Notes: a model not told the origin generated them from the letters alone. A stretch of 64,000 nt of DNA from Bacillus sp. SLBN-46 (GCF_031453555.1 NZ_JAVIZM010000001.1:3355001-3419000), one strand, 5' to 3'. Shown: positions 45,811 through 54,655, counted from the stretch's first letter. Made by a program: numbers and translations.

Positions 45811-47910
45811 ATGGAGAAATTACATCCACTTTGGGACATGCTACGCCGTTTCTGGAGAAAAAGACATCTCACCCAAATATTATTGTTAATCATCCTTGTT
45901 GTCGTTTTAGTGACCATTTCATATTTTGGCTGGCTTGCCACAAGAGCCAATGTAGAGTCTTTAAAGCAAGGCTTAAGTCAGCCCACTGTAATTTATGATA
46001 AGAGTGGGAAGGTAGCTACGAATGTGGCAACGAATCGTACAAAGGGAGTAAAAATGAATGAACTGCCAAAATATGTTCCAAATGCCGTCGTCGCTATTGA
46101 AGATGAACGCTTTTATGAACATAGTGGCTTTGATATTCAAGGGATTGCTCGTGCATTTTTTAGTAACTTATTTGCTGGGAGAATTACCGGAGGGGGTAGC
46201 ACCTTAACACAACAGCTTACGAAAAATGCCCTTCTTTCGCCCGAACGTACGTATAAGAGAAAAGCCGAAGAATTATTTTTAGCTGTAAAAATCGAAAAGG
46301 TATATACAAAAGAAGAAATTCTGCAGATGTACCTGAATCAAGTTTATTTTGGGAGCGGCTCATGGGGAATTGGCAATGCCTCAAAAAAATATTTTAATAA
46401 AAACATTTCAGATGTAACTGTCGGTGAAGCAGCGATGCTTGCTGGTCTACTTCATGCACCCAATTACCTTAACCCATATAAAAATTATGATTTAGCCATG
46501 AAACGAAAAAATGTAGTCTTAGCGAAAATGAAAGAACTCGGAATGATTACCAAAGCTGAATACACTACCGCTAAGAAACAAAAAATCCGTCTCAACGATG
46601 GTGGAGGAAGCTTTGTTGAGAGAAAATATCCTTACTATGTGGACGCGGTTTTAAATGAGGCCATTTCCAAATATGGATTGACTCAAGATGAAATCTTAAC
46701 AAGAGGATACCGGATTTATACGGAAATGGATCAAAATCTGCAAGCAGGACTTGAAAAAGTGTATAGCAAGAACTACCTATTTCCAAAGGGGAAAGGAAAC
46801 TCTTTAGTTCAAAGCGGTTCTGCATTAATGGATCCTCAAACGGGGGGAGTTAGTGCACTCGTTGGCGGACGTGGTGAGCATGTATTTCGTGGATTTAACC
46901 GAGCTACACAATTAAGGGCTCAGCCTGGTTCGACTATGAAGCCGCTAGCTGTATATACACCTGCACTAGAAGAGGGCTATACCTATTCATCTGAGTTGAA
47001 AGATGAGCCAATAACCTTTGGAAATTATAAACCGGAGAATTTTTCAAGAACCTACCAAGGAAAAGTGCCAATGTATAAGGCACTTGAAGAGTCACTAAAT
47101 ATTCCAGCAGTTTGGCTTTTAAATGAAGTGGGTTTAAATAAAGGAATGGAATCACTTAAGCGGTTTGGCATTCCTGTTGAAAAAGAAGATAAAAATTTGG
47201 CAATTGCACTTGGGGGTATGAGTAAAGGTGTGTCACCTGTTCAATTAGCTAACGCCTTCTCTGTTTTCCCTAATGGCGGAAAGTGTCAGGATAGTCACTT
47301 AATTACAAAAATTGTCGGCCCAACTGGAAATATCATTGCAGAGCATGAAGCAAATACAACAAAAGTTACATCTGAAGAGGTTTCGAATGAAATCACCTCA
47401 ATGCTGTTAAATGTCGTCGAAACAGGGACAGGCAAGCGCGCGAGAATTCCAGGTCTTCAATTAGCAGGTAAAACAGGTTCGACACAGCTTCCATTTAGTG
47501 CAAGTGGTACAAAGGATCAATGGATGGTGGGATATACCCCAAACCTTGTTGGCGCAATTTGGATCGGGTTTGACCAAACTGATAAGCAGCATTACCTGCC
47601 CAGCTCAAGTTCTTCAAATGTTGTCCCTATTTTTAAAGCAATCATGGAAGAGTCAAGCCGTCATCTTCCTAAGGAATCATTTGAGGTTGTATCCATAAAT
47701 GCCCAGTTGGCAGGCGAAACGGCACAAAAGAAACGGATTAACGAGCAAGCAAAGAAAATCAGCAAAGAATTGAATGAGAATGCTCAGAAATTAGGGGAAA
47801 CCATAAAAGAACAAGCCCCTGAATGGAAAAAGGGCTTGGATAAAGCTTTATATCAAATTGGTGAAGGTATCAATTTCTTAATCGAAAAAGCGAAGACACT
47901 AAAGGAATAG
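45811..47910 (+). CDS. Class A penicillin-binding protein (transglycosylase/transpeptidase)
   Basis: A 699-residue bifunctional peptidoglycan synthase. A cytoplasmic basic tail and one membrane helix (about 22-43) anchor it. The glycosyltransferase domain has Glu97 in AIEDERFYEHSGFD and GGSTLTQQLTKN. The transpeptidase domain has the nucleophile Ser374 in QPGSTMK, ESLN and AGKTGSTQ at 552-559. A Lys/Glu-rich helical C-tail follows residue ~640. Size fits Bacillus PbpF/PbpG-type enzymes. It is a single gene with its own promoter and terminator. Confidence 0.93.
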   Translation: MEKLHPLWDMLRRFWRKRHLTQILLLIILVVVLVTISYFGWLATRANVESLKQGLSQPTVIYDKSGKVATNVATNRTKGVKMNELPKYVPNAVVAIEDERFYEHSGFDIQGIARAFFSNLFAGRITGGGSTLTQQLTKNALLSPERTYKRKAEELFLAVKIEKVYTKEEILQMYLNQVYFGSGSWGIGNASKKYFNKNISDVTVGEAAMLAGLLHAPNYLNPYKNYDLAMKRKNVVLAKMKELGMITKAEYTTAKKQKIRLNDGGGSFVERKYPYYVDAVLNEAISKYGLTQDEILTRGYRIYTEMDQNLQAGLEKVYSKNYLFPKGKGNSLVQSGSALMDPQTGGVSALVGGRGEHVFRGFNRATQLRAQPGSTMKPLAVYTPALEEGYTYSSELKDEPITFGNYKPENFSRTYQGKVPMYKALEESLNIPAVWLLNEVGLNKGMESLKRFGIPVEKEDKNLAIALGGMSKGVSPVQLANAFSVFPNGGKCQDSHLITKIVGPTGNIIAEHEANTTKVTSEEVSNEITSMLLNVVETGTGKRARIPGLQLAGKTGSTQLPFSASGTKDQWMVGYTPNLVGAIWIGFDQTDKQHYLPSSSSSNVVPIFKAIMEESSRHLPKESFEVVSINAQLAGETAQKKRINEQAKKISKELNENAQKLGETIKEQAPEWKKGLDKALYQIGEGINFLIEKAKTLKE

Positions 47911-47937
47911 CACGCAAAACTGCGTGCTATTTTTTTC
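47908..47937 (+). terminator. Terminator between PBP and ECF S-component genes
   Basis: TAGCACGCA against TGCGTGCTA with a four-base loop, then TTTTTTT. It begins at the PBP stop codon and separates convergent genes. Confidence 0.92.
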
Positions 47938-47938
47938 G

Positions 47939-48631
47939 TTATTCAAGCAACCCATATTTACGCTTAAATCTGGTTAATATTTTTATCCAAACCTCACCAA
48001 ACAAAAGTAAAAAGATTACATTTGAAACGGCATGCATCGTATCGAAAGTTGCACTTCCTATTAAGTAAACAATGAACGCCTTCCATTCAAAAGGGCTTCC
48101 TGATTGAACGATTGATAAAAATCCCCATAGATTCATCACCCAGCCAAACAAAAATCCCCATACGATACCAAAAATAATCCGGCCTGCTTTCTTATTCATT
48201 ATTTTGGTGTTTCGCAGCCCACCAGCCGTCAACCCGACTAAGCCCCATGCTGCCATTTGCCATGGTGTCCATGGACCTTGACCCAAAATCATATTAGATG
48301 CAAGTGCTGCAACGGCTCCAATGATAAACCCGCTTTCCGCACCGAATACAAAGCCCGACATCATAATGACAAAAGTGGTTGGCTGAACACTTGGAAGGCT
48401 CGCAAACGGTATCCTACCAACGGCGGCAATCGAAGCCAAAACTGCCAATAAAACAAGCTCACGAGGTTCCACCTTTCGACGTTCAAAACGGACAAGAAAA
48501 ATCAAAATAGCAAGAAAAACGAAACCGAAGCTTAACCATAAATAAGCATCTTCAAAAAAATAAGTAAACCCCAAAACAACCCCTAATGTCGATAAGACGA
48601 GAATCGTTGTTAACCCTTTGTTCCTACGCAT
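47939..48631 (-). CDS. ECF transporter S component, probably for cobalamin
   Basis: A 230-residue integral membrane protein with about six to seven helices. GRIPFASLPSVQPTTFVIMM and ASNMILGQGPWTPWQMAAWG fit the CbrT-like group of substrate-binding S components. ECF importers combine such a subunit with EcfT and two ATPases. It overlaps the fused EcfA gene by 22 bases and is last in an operon led by a cobalamin riboswitch, so vitamin B12 or a close corrinoid is the inferred substrate. DUF4430 protein genes in the same operon support that. Confidence 0.85.
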   Translation of the reverse strand: MRRNKGLTTILVLSTLGVVLGFTYFFEDAYLWLSFGFVFLAILIFLVRFERRKVEPRELVLLAVLASIAAVGRIPFASLPSVQPTTFVIMMSGFVFGAESGFIIGAVAALASNMILGQGPWTPWQMAAWGLVGLTAGGLRNTKIMNKKAGRIIFGIVWGFLFGWVMNLWGFLSIVQSGSPFEWKAFIVYLIGSATFDTMHAVSNVIFLLLFGEVWIKILTRFKRKYGLLE

Positions 48632-50253
48632 GGACGAGTAACCTCCTCTAGCGTCATCGGGGCATTTGTCGTTCTATCACGGAAAATCCGCTGAATCATC
48701 GTTGTATAAAAGAAATTCCCTTTAAAAAACTTCTTCGGTTCATCCTCAGAGGTAATCTTCCCTTGAAACATCATTCCACATTTGGTTGCATACTGTGCCG
48801 CGAATTCTACATCATGAGTAGACATGAAAATGGTCATACCAGACCTACGTAAATCATGAAGAATGTTTGCTAAATTTTCTTTTGAAATGGGATCCAGTCC
48901 CTTAGTTGGTTCATCCAGCAACAGTAAAGCTGGCTTTCGCAATAATACACACGCAAGTGCCGCCTTTTGAAGCTCCCCCCCACTTAAATCATATGGGTGA
49001 CTTGATTTCAAATGAGCGATCCCTAACTCGACTAATAAGGTCTCTACCTCATTCTTGTCAGTTAAGTTCCATTGAGCCATTGTTTCCTTGATTTCCTTTT
49101 CAATCGTATCCTGAATAAAAAACAATTTAGGATTTTGCGGTAAATAGCCAATTTTCTTGGTTAATTCGTTGTTTTTATACCCTTTTAAGGGCTTGCCTTC
49201 TAGAAGAATTTTTCCGCCTTCAAGCTTCAATAAACCTGCTAGAGACTTGAGTAAGGTAGACTTACCTGAACCATTTCCACCCAACAATGCATAAAATTCG
49301 CCTTTCTTCAGATTTAGAGCAAGCTCGTCTAAAATAAGATCTCCCTGTTTATGGTAGCGACAGGAAACATTAATCCCCTTGATTAATTCACCGCCAACCG
49401 AATTAACAGAAGGGCTTTTCTCCAGATATATAGGTTGTACCTCCGACTTTTGAGCCCATTTCCTACCTTCTTTAACACTAAGAGGAATCATTCCCTTGCC
49501 ATCCGTTTCTAAAAACAAAGCTGGAATACTAGGAATAAATGCCTTATTTGATGATTTCCAAATTTCAGGAAGGACCTCCCTCGGCTCACCTGAAATTTGG
49601 ACCCGGCCTTGATCCATCATGACAATTTGATCCGCCAATGTAAAAACCTCTTCTAGGCGGTGTTCGGCAATAATAATGGTCATACCAAATTCATCATTCA
49701 GTCTCTTTAAGATATCTAAAAATTCCCGTGAACTCACCGGATCCAGCTGTGCAGTTGGTTCATCGAGCAACAAAATATCTGGCTGCATGAGTAAAACTGA
49801 GGCGAGGTTAATTTGTTGTTTCTTTCCACCTGAGAGTTCATGTACTTTTTTGTGCAGCAATGGTTCAGCACCAAAAAAATGAACCATTTCGGCTACTCTG
49901 TTTCTCATTGCATTCGTAGAAAGTCCAATATTTTCAAGACCAAAGACTAATTCATGCAGCACGTCATCCGCAACCATCTGATTTTCCGGGTCTTGAAAGA
50001 CGAAGCCGATTTTGTTCGAAGTGTCCTTTGCCGCCTGAAGATTTTCCCCATTAATCGTCATCTGCCCTAATAGGTTTCCATGTGGCTGGATTTCCTTTTT
50101 TAACAATTGTAAAAGAGTGCTTTTTCCAGAACCGGATGCACCGAACAGCACGACGAATTCACCTTTATTAATGGTAAGTGATAGGTTACTTATGGCTGGT
50201 TCCGAACTGCCTGGATATGTAAAGGTAACATCATTTATTTCAATAAACGCCAT
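48610..50253 (-). CDS. Fused EcfA-EcfA' ATPase of ECF transporter
   Basis: A 547-residue protein with two complete ABC ATPase domains: Walker A GASGSGKST and signature ELSGGKKQQ in the first, GGNGSGKST and DLSGGELQK in the second, with Walker B LLLDEPTAQLDP and LLLDEPTKGLDP. One polypeptide thus supplies both ATPases that most Bacillus ECF transporters encode as two genes. ATG at 50253 is chosen because FTYPG-containing family sequence starts there and AGGTGG is ten bases upstream; a start at 50346 would add residues from the ecfT frame overlap. It overlaps ecfT by 19 bases. Confidence 0.9.
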   Translation of the reverse strand: MAFIEINDVTFTYPGSSEPAISNLSLTINKGEFVVLFGASGSGKSTLLQLLKKEIQPHGNLLGQMTINGENLQAAKDTSNKIGFVFQDPENQMVADDVLHELVFGLENIGLSTNAMRNRVAEMVHFFGAEPLLHKKVHELSGGKKQQINLASVLLMQPDILLLDEPTAQLDPVSSREFLDILKRLNDEFGMTIIIAEHRLEEVFTLADQIVMMDQGRVQISGEPREVLPEIWKSSNKAFIPSIPALFLETDGKGMIPLSVKEGRKWAQKSEVQPIYLEKSPSVNSVGGELIKGINVSCRYHKQGDLILDELALNLKKGEFYALLGGNGSGKSTLLKSLAGLLKLEGGKILLEGKPLKGYKNNELTKKIGYLPQNPKLFFIQDTIEKEIKETMAQWNLTDKNEVETLLVELGIAHLKSSHPYDLSGGELQKAALACVLLRKPALLLLDEPTKGLDPISKENLANILHDLRRSGMTIFMSTHDVEFAAQYATKCGMMFQGKITSEDEPKKFFKGNFFYTTMIQRIFRDRTTNAPMTLEEVTRPCVGTKG

Positions 50254-51113
50254 CGAACCATTCCACCTACTTCTACTATTAATGGAAAACTTAAGAACAT
50301 AAAATAACAGAAAAAAGCGAAGGTATCCATTACAGAAAACTGCCATGCTTCCATAATTGGATAGATTGTTAATACACCAAAGCCTGAAAATCGCTCAAAT
50401 ACAATGATCGCAAAAAGAACAACTAAATAAGACATTGAAAAGAAATCTGTTTTCTTAAACTTAAAATATTCATAGGAAGACCTTCGTCCTTGACCATATC
50501 CCCTAGCATTCATTGAATCGGCTGTTTGAATGGCTTCCTCAAGCGAATAGGTTAACAGTGTTTGCACATAAAGCATGCCCATCTTCATCCTTGTTTTCCA
50601 TTTCCCCTGATTCACAGAATTCCCCTTGCTCCTTTGAACAATCGAGATTTCCTCCATTCTCCTTCTCATTAACGGAATAAACCTTAGAGTCAGCATAAGG
50701 AGAACAGCAAATTGGGGGAGAATTTTTGCAAACAAAAATAAAAGTTTGTTAGGCGTCATGATTATGTTATAAGAAATAAATATCGCAATAATTCCTATTA
50801 TAGATGCGGCATTCATTCCTCCATACAGGACTGCCTCAAGTGTCACCCGATGCTCATTGAGTTCAAACAGCAAATGTCGTCCTCTTTCATTAAATAAAGG
50901 ATTTGTGATAAGCATGAGAAGGAAGGTACTGATGATAAAGAGATACCAGCGTCTCAGTCCCTTTAACTGATCATGAATAAAGTTAATCATTAAAATTACT
51001 ATTAGGGCCGCACCGAGAAAAATGGGATGTAGCATAAGAATTAACAGTGAAATGGCCCCAGCATAAAAAAGAAAGGCAACAAACGGATGAAAACGTTCAA
51101 AACGATTTTTCAT
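50235..51113 (-). CDS. EcfT transmembrane coupling protein
   Basis: A 292-residue EcfT: five to six membrane helices and a long cytoplasmic helix pair ending in EEAIQTADSMNARGYGQGRRSS, whose ARG motif docks in the ATPase grooves (Ala-Arg-Gly signature). It follows the DUF4430 lipoprotein gene by 18 bases and overlaps ecfA. Dedicated EcfT next to its own S component indicates a group I (stand-alone) ECF system. Confidence 0.92.
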   Translation of the reverse strand: MKNRFERFHPFVAFLFYAGAISLLILMLHPIFLGAALIVILMINFIHDQLKGLRRWYLFIISTFLLMLITNPLFNERGRHLLFELNEHRVTLEAVLYGGMNAASIIGIIAIFISYNIIMTPNKLLFLFAKILPQFAVLLMLTLRFIPLMRRRMEEISIVQRSKGNSVNQGKWKTRMKMGMLYVQTLLTYSLEEAIQTADSMNARGYGQGRRSSYEYFKFKKTDFFSMSYLVVLFAIIVFERFSGFGVLTIYPIMEAWQFSVMDTFAFFCYFMFLSFPLIVEVGGMVRWRLLK

Positions 51114-51131
51114 CCCACGTTCCTCCTTTTG

Positions 51132-51869
51132 TTATTCGGTGTAGATGCATTCAATCCGATCACCATCTTTGATTTTTGTAACCCCAATACTCTTAGTGAG
51201 ACTAATTCCATTTTGCTCAAATACCCAACCGCTTTTTGGACCATAATCAAACTCATAAATATTATCAATTCCTTCGATATAGGCAGTTGCCCCGCTACCA
51301 CGGGAGTCAATCACGATACCATGTTTTTTAGCTGTTGCTAAAATAATATCATAAATGGTGTCCCCTTCATTAAAACTAACTTTTGTTGCAGCAACAATGG
51401 TGCCTCGATCCTTTGGTCCAACAATCGATAACGTTACCGTAGTGGCCGGTTTTGGTGTTGCGGTTGTACTCGGCTTTGATGCAGGAGTAGTCGACGTTGG
51501 TGTTTGGGCTGTTGTCGTCGGAGTACTACTTTTATTTGTCGTCACAGCCGTATTTGTTTTGGTCTTCGGCGTTTGTTGCTGACTAGATGGACTCGTTTGC
51601 TTAGACGTACTAGTTGGTGATGTAGACTGATTTTCCTTCTTTTCTTCAGAAGCAGCAACCGTTGAAGAATCCGTAGGTTTGTTTTGTTCACTACTCAGTT
51701 CAACTTTTGCCTCTTCCTTTTTTTCTGCTTCATTTTGTTTTTCTATTTGAACAGTTTTTACTTCTTTGTTTGTTTCCTTCGTAGTTTGTTCATTTGAACC
51801 ACATCCAACTAAGGAGAACAAAACGAATAATAGACTAAGAACTGCTGTACCTTTCATCCACTTTTTCAT
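51132..51869 (-). CDS. DUF4430 (transcobalamin C-like) lipoprotein
   Basis: A 245-residue lipoprotein. Signal peptide ends in lipobox LVGC (Cys23). Residues ~30-145 form a Lys/Glu then Thr/Ser/Pro-rich disordered stalk. The C-terminal ~100 residues are a DUF4430 domain (VSFNEGDTIYDIILATAKKHG, YIEGIDNIYEFDYGPKSGWVFEQNG, IKDGDRIECIY), the same domain type as the C-terminal beta domain of intrinsic factor and transcobalamin. It likely hands a cobalamin to the ECF transporter encoded next. No alpha-barrel half is present in this gene. Confidence 0.88.
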   Translation of the reverse strand: MKKWMKGTAVLSLLFVLFSLVGCGSNEQTTKETNKEVKTVQIEKQNEAEKKEEAKVELSSEQNKPTDSSTVAASEEKKENQSTSPTSTSKQTSPSSQQQTPKTKTNTAVTTNKSSTPTTTAQTPTSTTPASKPSTTATPKPATTVTLSIVGPKDRGTIVAATKVSFNEGDTIYDIILATAKKHGIVIDSRGSGATAYIEGIDNIYEFDYGPKSGWVFEQNGISLTKSIGVTKIKDGDRIECIYTE

Positions 51870-51924
51870 AGATGCGCCTCCTCTAGGTTGCCCCTCCTAA
51901 ATAGAAGAAGGGGCCATATTTCAC

Positions 51925-53715
51925 TTATGAAAATCTTTTTCTTTGCTTCATATAAACTAGACTTCCGATTAGCATAATCAAAAGACCAGCCATGAGCAGG
52001 TTATAGCTATCTGTTGCAGTATTTGGCAACGTATGTCCTTTCACACTATTACTACCATTATCTTGATGAGGAGTTGTCTGTACTGGTGCCTCCTCACTAG
52101 GTGTTTGAGTCTCAGGCTTCTCTGTTTCAGGCTTTTGTTCAACTAATGGAAGTTGATATAATGAGCCTTTTCCTGTTGTATACAGCTGATAAGCCGCTAA
52201 CGCCTGGATTCCCTGTGAAGTGGTGAATGGATCACTTACATCTCCTCCCTGCCAATCAAAGCCGCCATCGGCATTTTGGAACGATAGAAAATATTCAACA
52301 AGTCCTGTAAATGGAGCTGCATTCGCATCCACTCCTAAAGTTGTCAGGGCAATGATGGCCTGGGCTGCAGTTGAGCTATTATCTATTTTTGATGCTTGAT
52401 ATTGGGTTGATAAATACTGGATGGCTGCATCTACCTTGCCCTTCACTGCAGGCTGCTCTTTATATGGAGCAAGTGCTGTTAAGATCATCGCAGTTGTATC
52501 AATATCGCTGGTAGCACTTTCATCCCAAGCCCATCCGCCATCTTGATTTTGCCTATCTAATAAATGCTTCACTATCTTTTCTCTCGTCCATTGTGCAGAT
52601 TCAGGAATTGAAAAATTCGCGCTATCTAAAGCAATTAAAGCATATGACACACCGATTAAGCCTTGCTTTGTGACATTACCATTGTAAATGGCTTCCACCA
52701 AGTTATAGCCAATTACATTTGTTGGATCACCACCAGCTGCAAGAATTCCGAGAACATACCGCTCTGTGTCAGTGATTCTATTGAACTTCCCTTGTTTTTC
52801 TTTGACTAGGGTTTTTACTGATGTAAGGTATGTAGCAGGAATGGTCTGGCCTGTTTGTTTTAAGGCAATCACTTCCCATTCGCCTAGATTATTCTGCAAC
52901 ACATATTTGCTGGCTGAATCAACGGAAGCCTGAATTGTCTTTTCAGAAACCGTTCCACCAGAAGGATTTGGGTTTGTTTCTCCACCAGTGTTTCCATCAC
53001 CCGATCCATTTTCCCAAGATTCAAGTTTAAAACTAATTTGATTTCCAGATTGAAGCTGATAGCTGTCTGCTCCAACCTCGGCCATTTTATCGTTTACGTA
53101 AAAAGCCCAATAATTTCTCCCTTCTGCTTGTATTCCATTAATAGAAGTAATCATTTTCCCGTACTGGTTTTCACTGTATCCAACCTTATCAGGGCCAAGA
53201 ATTACTTGTAATAGTTGAAATGCAGTTGGACTTCCAATCACTTCAATTCCTGATTGATCAGTAACGTTATTTTTATCACTATTAACCACTTTAAGCGAAA
53301 CCGTATTCTGTGGGGTTTTTGTCCAATCTGTCAAACGGAACGTTAATTGGTCACCATTCTGGACAACATAGGTGTCAGAACCAACCTGTGCTGCAACACC
53401 ATTGATAAAAAATGCCCAATAATTTGTCCCTTCTGCTTTTACCCCATTAATTCCAGTGAGCATTTTTCCATTGGAGGTATCAGTAAATTCAACATTGCTT
53501 TCACCAACCGCTGCTGTTAACGCTTCTGTTGCTGTTTCAGTGTCACTGAATTGAACAGTGGTTTTTGCTAAAATTGGGTTGGCTCCATCCAAACCCAAAA
53601 CTGTAATGGACCCTTGTTTCCCTAGGTCGGCTGCTAGTACAGGAGCTTGTAGCCCACTCGTGAATAATGTAAAAATTAACAGCATGACCATCCACAAATT
53701 TCTTTTCTTCATCAT
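51925..53715 (-). CDS. Sortase-anchored DUF4430 plus alpha-barrel protein (transcobalamin-like)
   Basis: A 596-residue surface protein. Signal peptide 1-29 (ending VLAA); DUF4430 domain A at about 36-130 and domain B at about 135-235, both with a GKMxTxINGxxAEGxNYWAFxxN core; Gly/Asn linker; a helical squalene-cyclase/prenyltransferase-like repeat domain at about 255-525 (LDRQNQDGGWAWDESATSDID, SFQNADGGFDWQGG); a Pro/Glu-rich wall spacer; then LPNTA, a membrane helix and KQRKRFS, a sortase signal. Intrinsic factor pairs an alpha-barrel with one such beta domain; here the order is beta-beta-alpha. It is the first gene behind a cobalamin riboswitch. Confidence 0.9.
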   Translation of the reverse strand: MMKKRNLWMVMLLIFTLFTSGLQAPVLAADLGKQGSITVLGLDGANPILAKTTVQFSDTETATEALTAAVGESNVEFTDTSNGKMLTGINGVKAEGTNYWAFFINGVAAQVGSDTYVVQNGDQLTFRLTDWTKTPQNTVSLKVVNSDKNNVTDQSGIEVIGSPTAFQLLQVILGPDKVGYSENQYGKMITSINGIQAEGRNYWAFYVNDKMAEVGADSYQLQSGNQISFKLESWENGSGDGNTGGETNPNPSGGTVSEKTIQASVDSASKYVLQNNLGEWEVIALKQTGQTIPATYLTSVKTLVKEKQGKFNRITDTERYVLGILAAGGDPTNVIGYNLVEAIYNGNVTKQGLIGVSYALIALDSANFSIPESAQWTREKIVKHLLDRQNQDGGWAWDESATSDIDTTAMILTALAPYKEQPAVKGKVDAAIQYLSTQYQASKIDNSSTAAQAIIALTTLGVDANAAPFTGLVEYFLSFQNADGGFDWQGGDVSDPFTTSQGIQALAAYQLYTTGKGSLYQLPLVEQKPETEKPETQTPSEEAPVQTTPHQDNGSNSVKGHTLPNTATDSYNLLMAGLLIMLIGSLVYMKQRKRFS

Positions 53716-53751
53716 TTTGAAACTCTTCCTTTCCTAATTAAATAGCCATAA

Positions 53752-53781
53752 AAAAATCCCCCTAAAAGGAGGAGGAGTGTT
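53752..53781 (-). terminator. Riboswitch-controlled terminator
   Basis: On the minus strand TCCTCC-TTTTA-GGGGGA followed by TTTTTTT. Upstream AGGAGAGTGTT (53832-53822) can pair with AACACTCCTCCT, which overlaps the terminator arm, giving an antiterminator. B12 binding would favour termination. Confidence 0.75.
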
Positions 53782-53852
53782 ATGTACGTTAAGGAGGAAA
53801 CGAGAAACCGCTTCTGTTCTTAACACTCTCCTATCCGCGTAGGCTGTTGTGT

Positions 53853-54021
53853 TCAAAAACAGGCAGGTTTCCTGGCTCATGATCATCGCTCCCTAAGTCT
53901 TCCCATCTATCGACAGTGACATGTTTAGGTTGCTCCCATTTACAGTGGCGGGACCGCGTTGGCTTTAAACCAACTTCCCTATTAAGCTAAAAGTCTATTT
54001 AAGACCTTAGCACCTGTTTTA
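53853..54021 (-). ncRNA. Cobalamin riboswitch
   Basis: The minus strand carries the AdoCbl/cobalamin riboswitch landmarks in order: AACAGGTGC...AAGG at the 5' side, GGGAAG, the B12 box region CCCGCCACTGT, GGGAAGACTT, GAGCCAGGAAACCTGCC at the 3' side. Such RNAs repress B12 uptake or synthesis genes when the vitamin is plentiful. It lies ~140 bases ahead of the surface DUF4430 gene, with a terminator between, so the whole 53715-47939 operon is inferred to be B12-repressed. Confidence 0.95.
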
Positions 54022-54047
54022 CCGAGCTATTTTTTTATGTTATCACT

Positions 54048-54053
54048 ATTATA
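54048..54053 (-). promoter_or_regulatory. Probable -10 of the B12-riboswitch transcript
   Basis: TATAAT on the minus strand, ~27 bases before the riboswitch; the -35 region 17 bases upstream (ATACAA) is weak. Confidence 0.5.
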
Positions 54054-54137
54054 GTAAAAAACTGATTGGTTTGTATATGATTTTATTTTTTGAATGGCTC
54101 TGTTAAATTTAAATGTTGATTTTTATATAATAAATTA

Positions 54138-54173
54138 GGGAAACCTTCATTTGTCGAGGTTCCCCATTTTTTT
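54138..54173. terminator. Terminator-like hairpin downstream of the VOC gene
   Basis: GGGAAACCT against AGGTTCCCC with a ten-base loop, followed by ATTTTTTT on the plus strand and a weaker T-rich stretch on the minus strand. The VOC gene ends 45 bases away. Confidence 0.55.
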
Positions 54174-54217
54174 CAGCTAATGCCCCGTTTGTCCAACAAG
54201 GAGAAAGAACGGCTTGT

Positions 54218-54655
54218 TTATTTGATTTTCTCCGCCAACTCTAAAATAATTCCCTCTGGACCACGAACGTAGCATAACTTATAACTTTCTTCATATTGCT
54301 GTATCTCACTAAAGACTTCCGTGCCCTTCTTTTTCAATTTTGCAACAATAGCATCAATATCTTCAACAGCAAAGCAAATATGTCGGATACCCAGCGTATT
54401 TGCAAAAGGTTGCTGAATATCTTTTTCATCTGACGGCGTATAAAATTTGACTAGTTCTATCCATGCTTGACCATCTGGCATCCCCAATCCTACACATGCC
54501 GTTTTAACATCATTAAGCCCAACTATTCTGTCCAACTGTTCTCCTTCCAATTCCCATTCAGCTCGCACTTCAAGTCCTAAATCAAGAAAAAACGCTTTAG
54601 CCTCTGAAAGATCATTTACGTTTATACTTACATGATCTATTCTATTGATCTTCAT
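54218..54655 (-). CDS. VOC superfamily protein (methylmalonyl-CoA epimerase/glyoxalase-like)
   Basis: A 145-residue protein with two beta-alpha-beta-beta-beta modules: INRIDHVSINVNDLSEAKAFF at the start, RHICFAVEDIDAIVAKLKKKG in the middle and GPEGIILELAE at the end supply the usual His/Glu metal ligands. The reaction is unknown; glyoxalases, dioxygenases, epimerases and resistance proteins share the fold. AAGGAGG precedes the ATG. Monocistronic by position. Confidence 0.83.
   Translation of the reverse strand: MKINRIDHVSINVNDLSEAKAFFLDLGLEVRAEWELEGEQLDRIVGLNDVKTACVGLGMPDGQAWIELVKFYTPSDEKDIQQPFANTLGIRHICFAVEDIDAIVAKLKKKGTEVFSEIQQYEESYKLCYVRGPEGIILELAEKIK

Noticed and set aside
45811..47910. 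Reverse-strand open frames within the PBP gene
   Set aside because: They are shadows of the coding strand with no motif or ribosome site.
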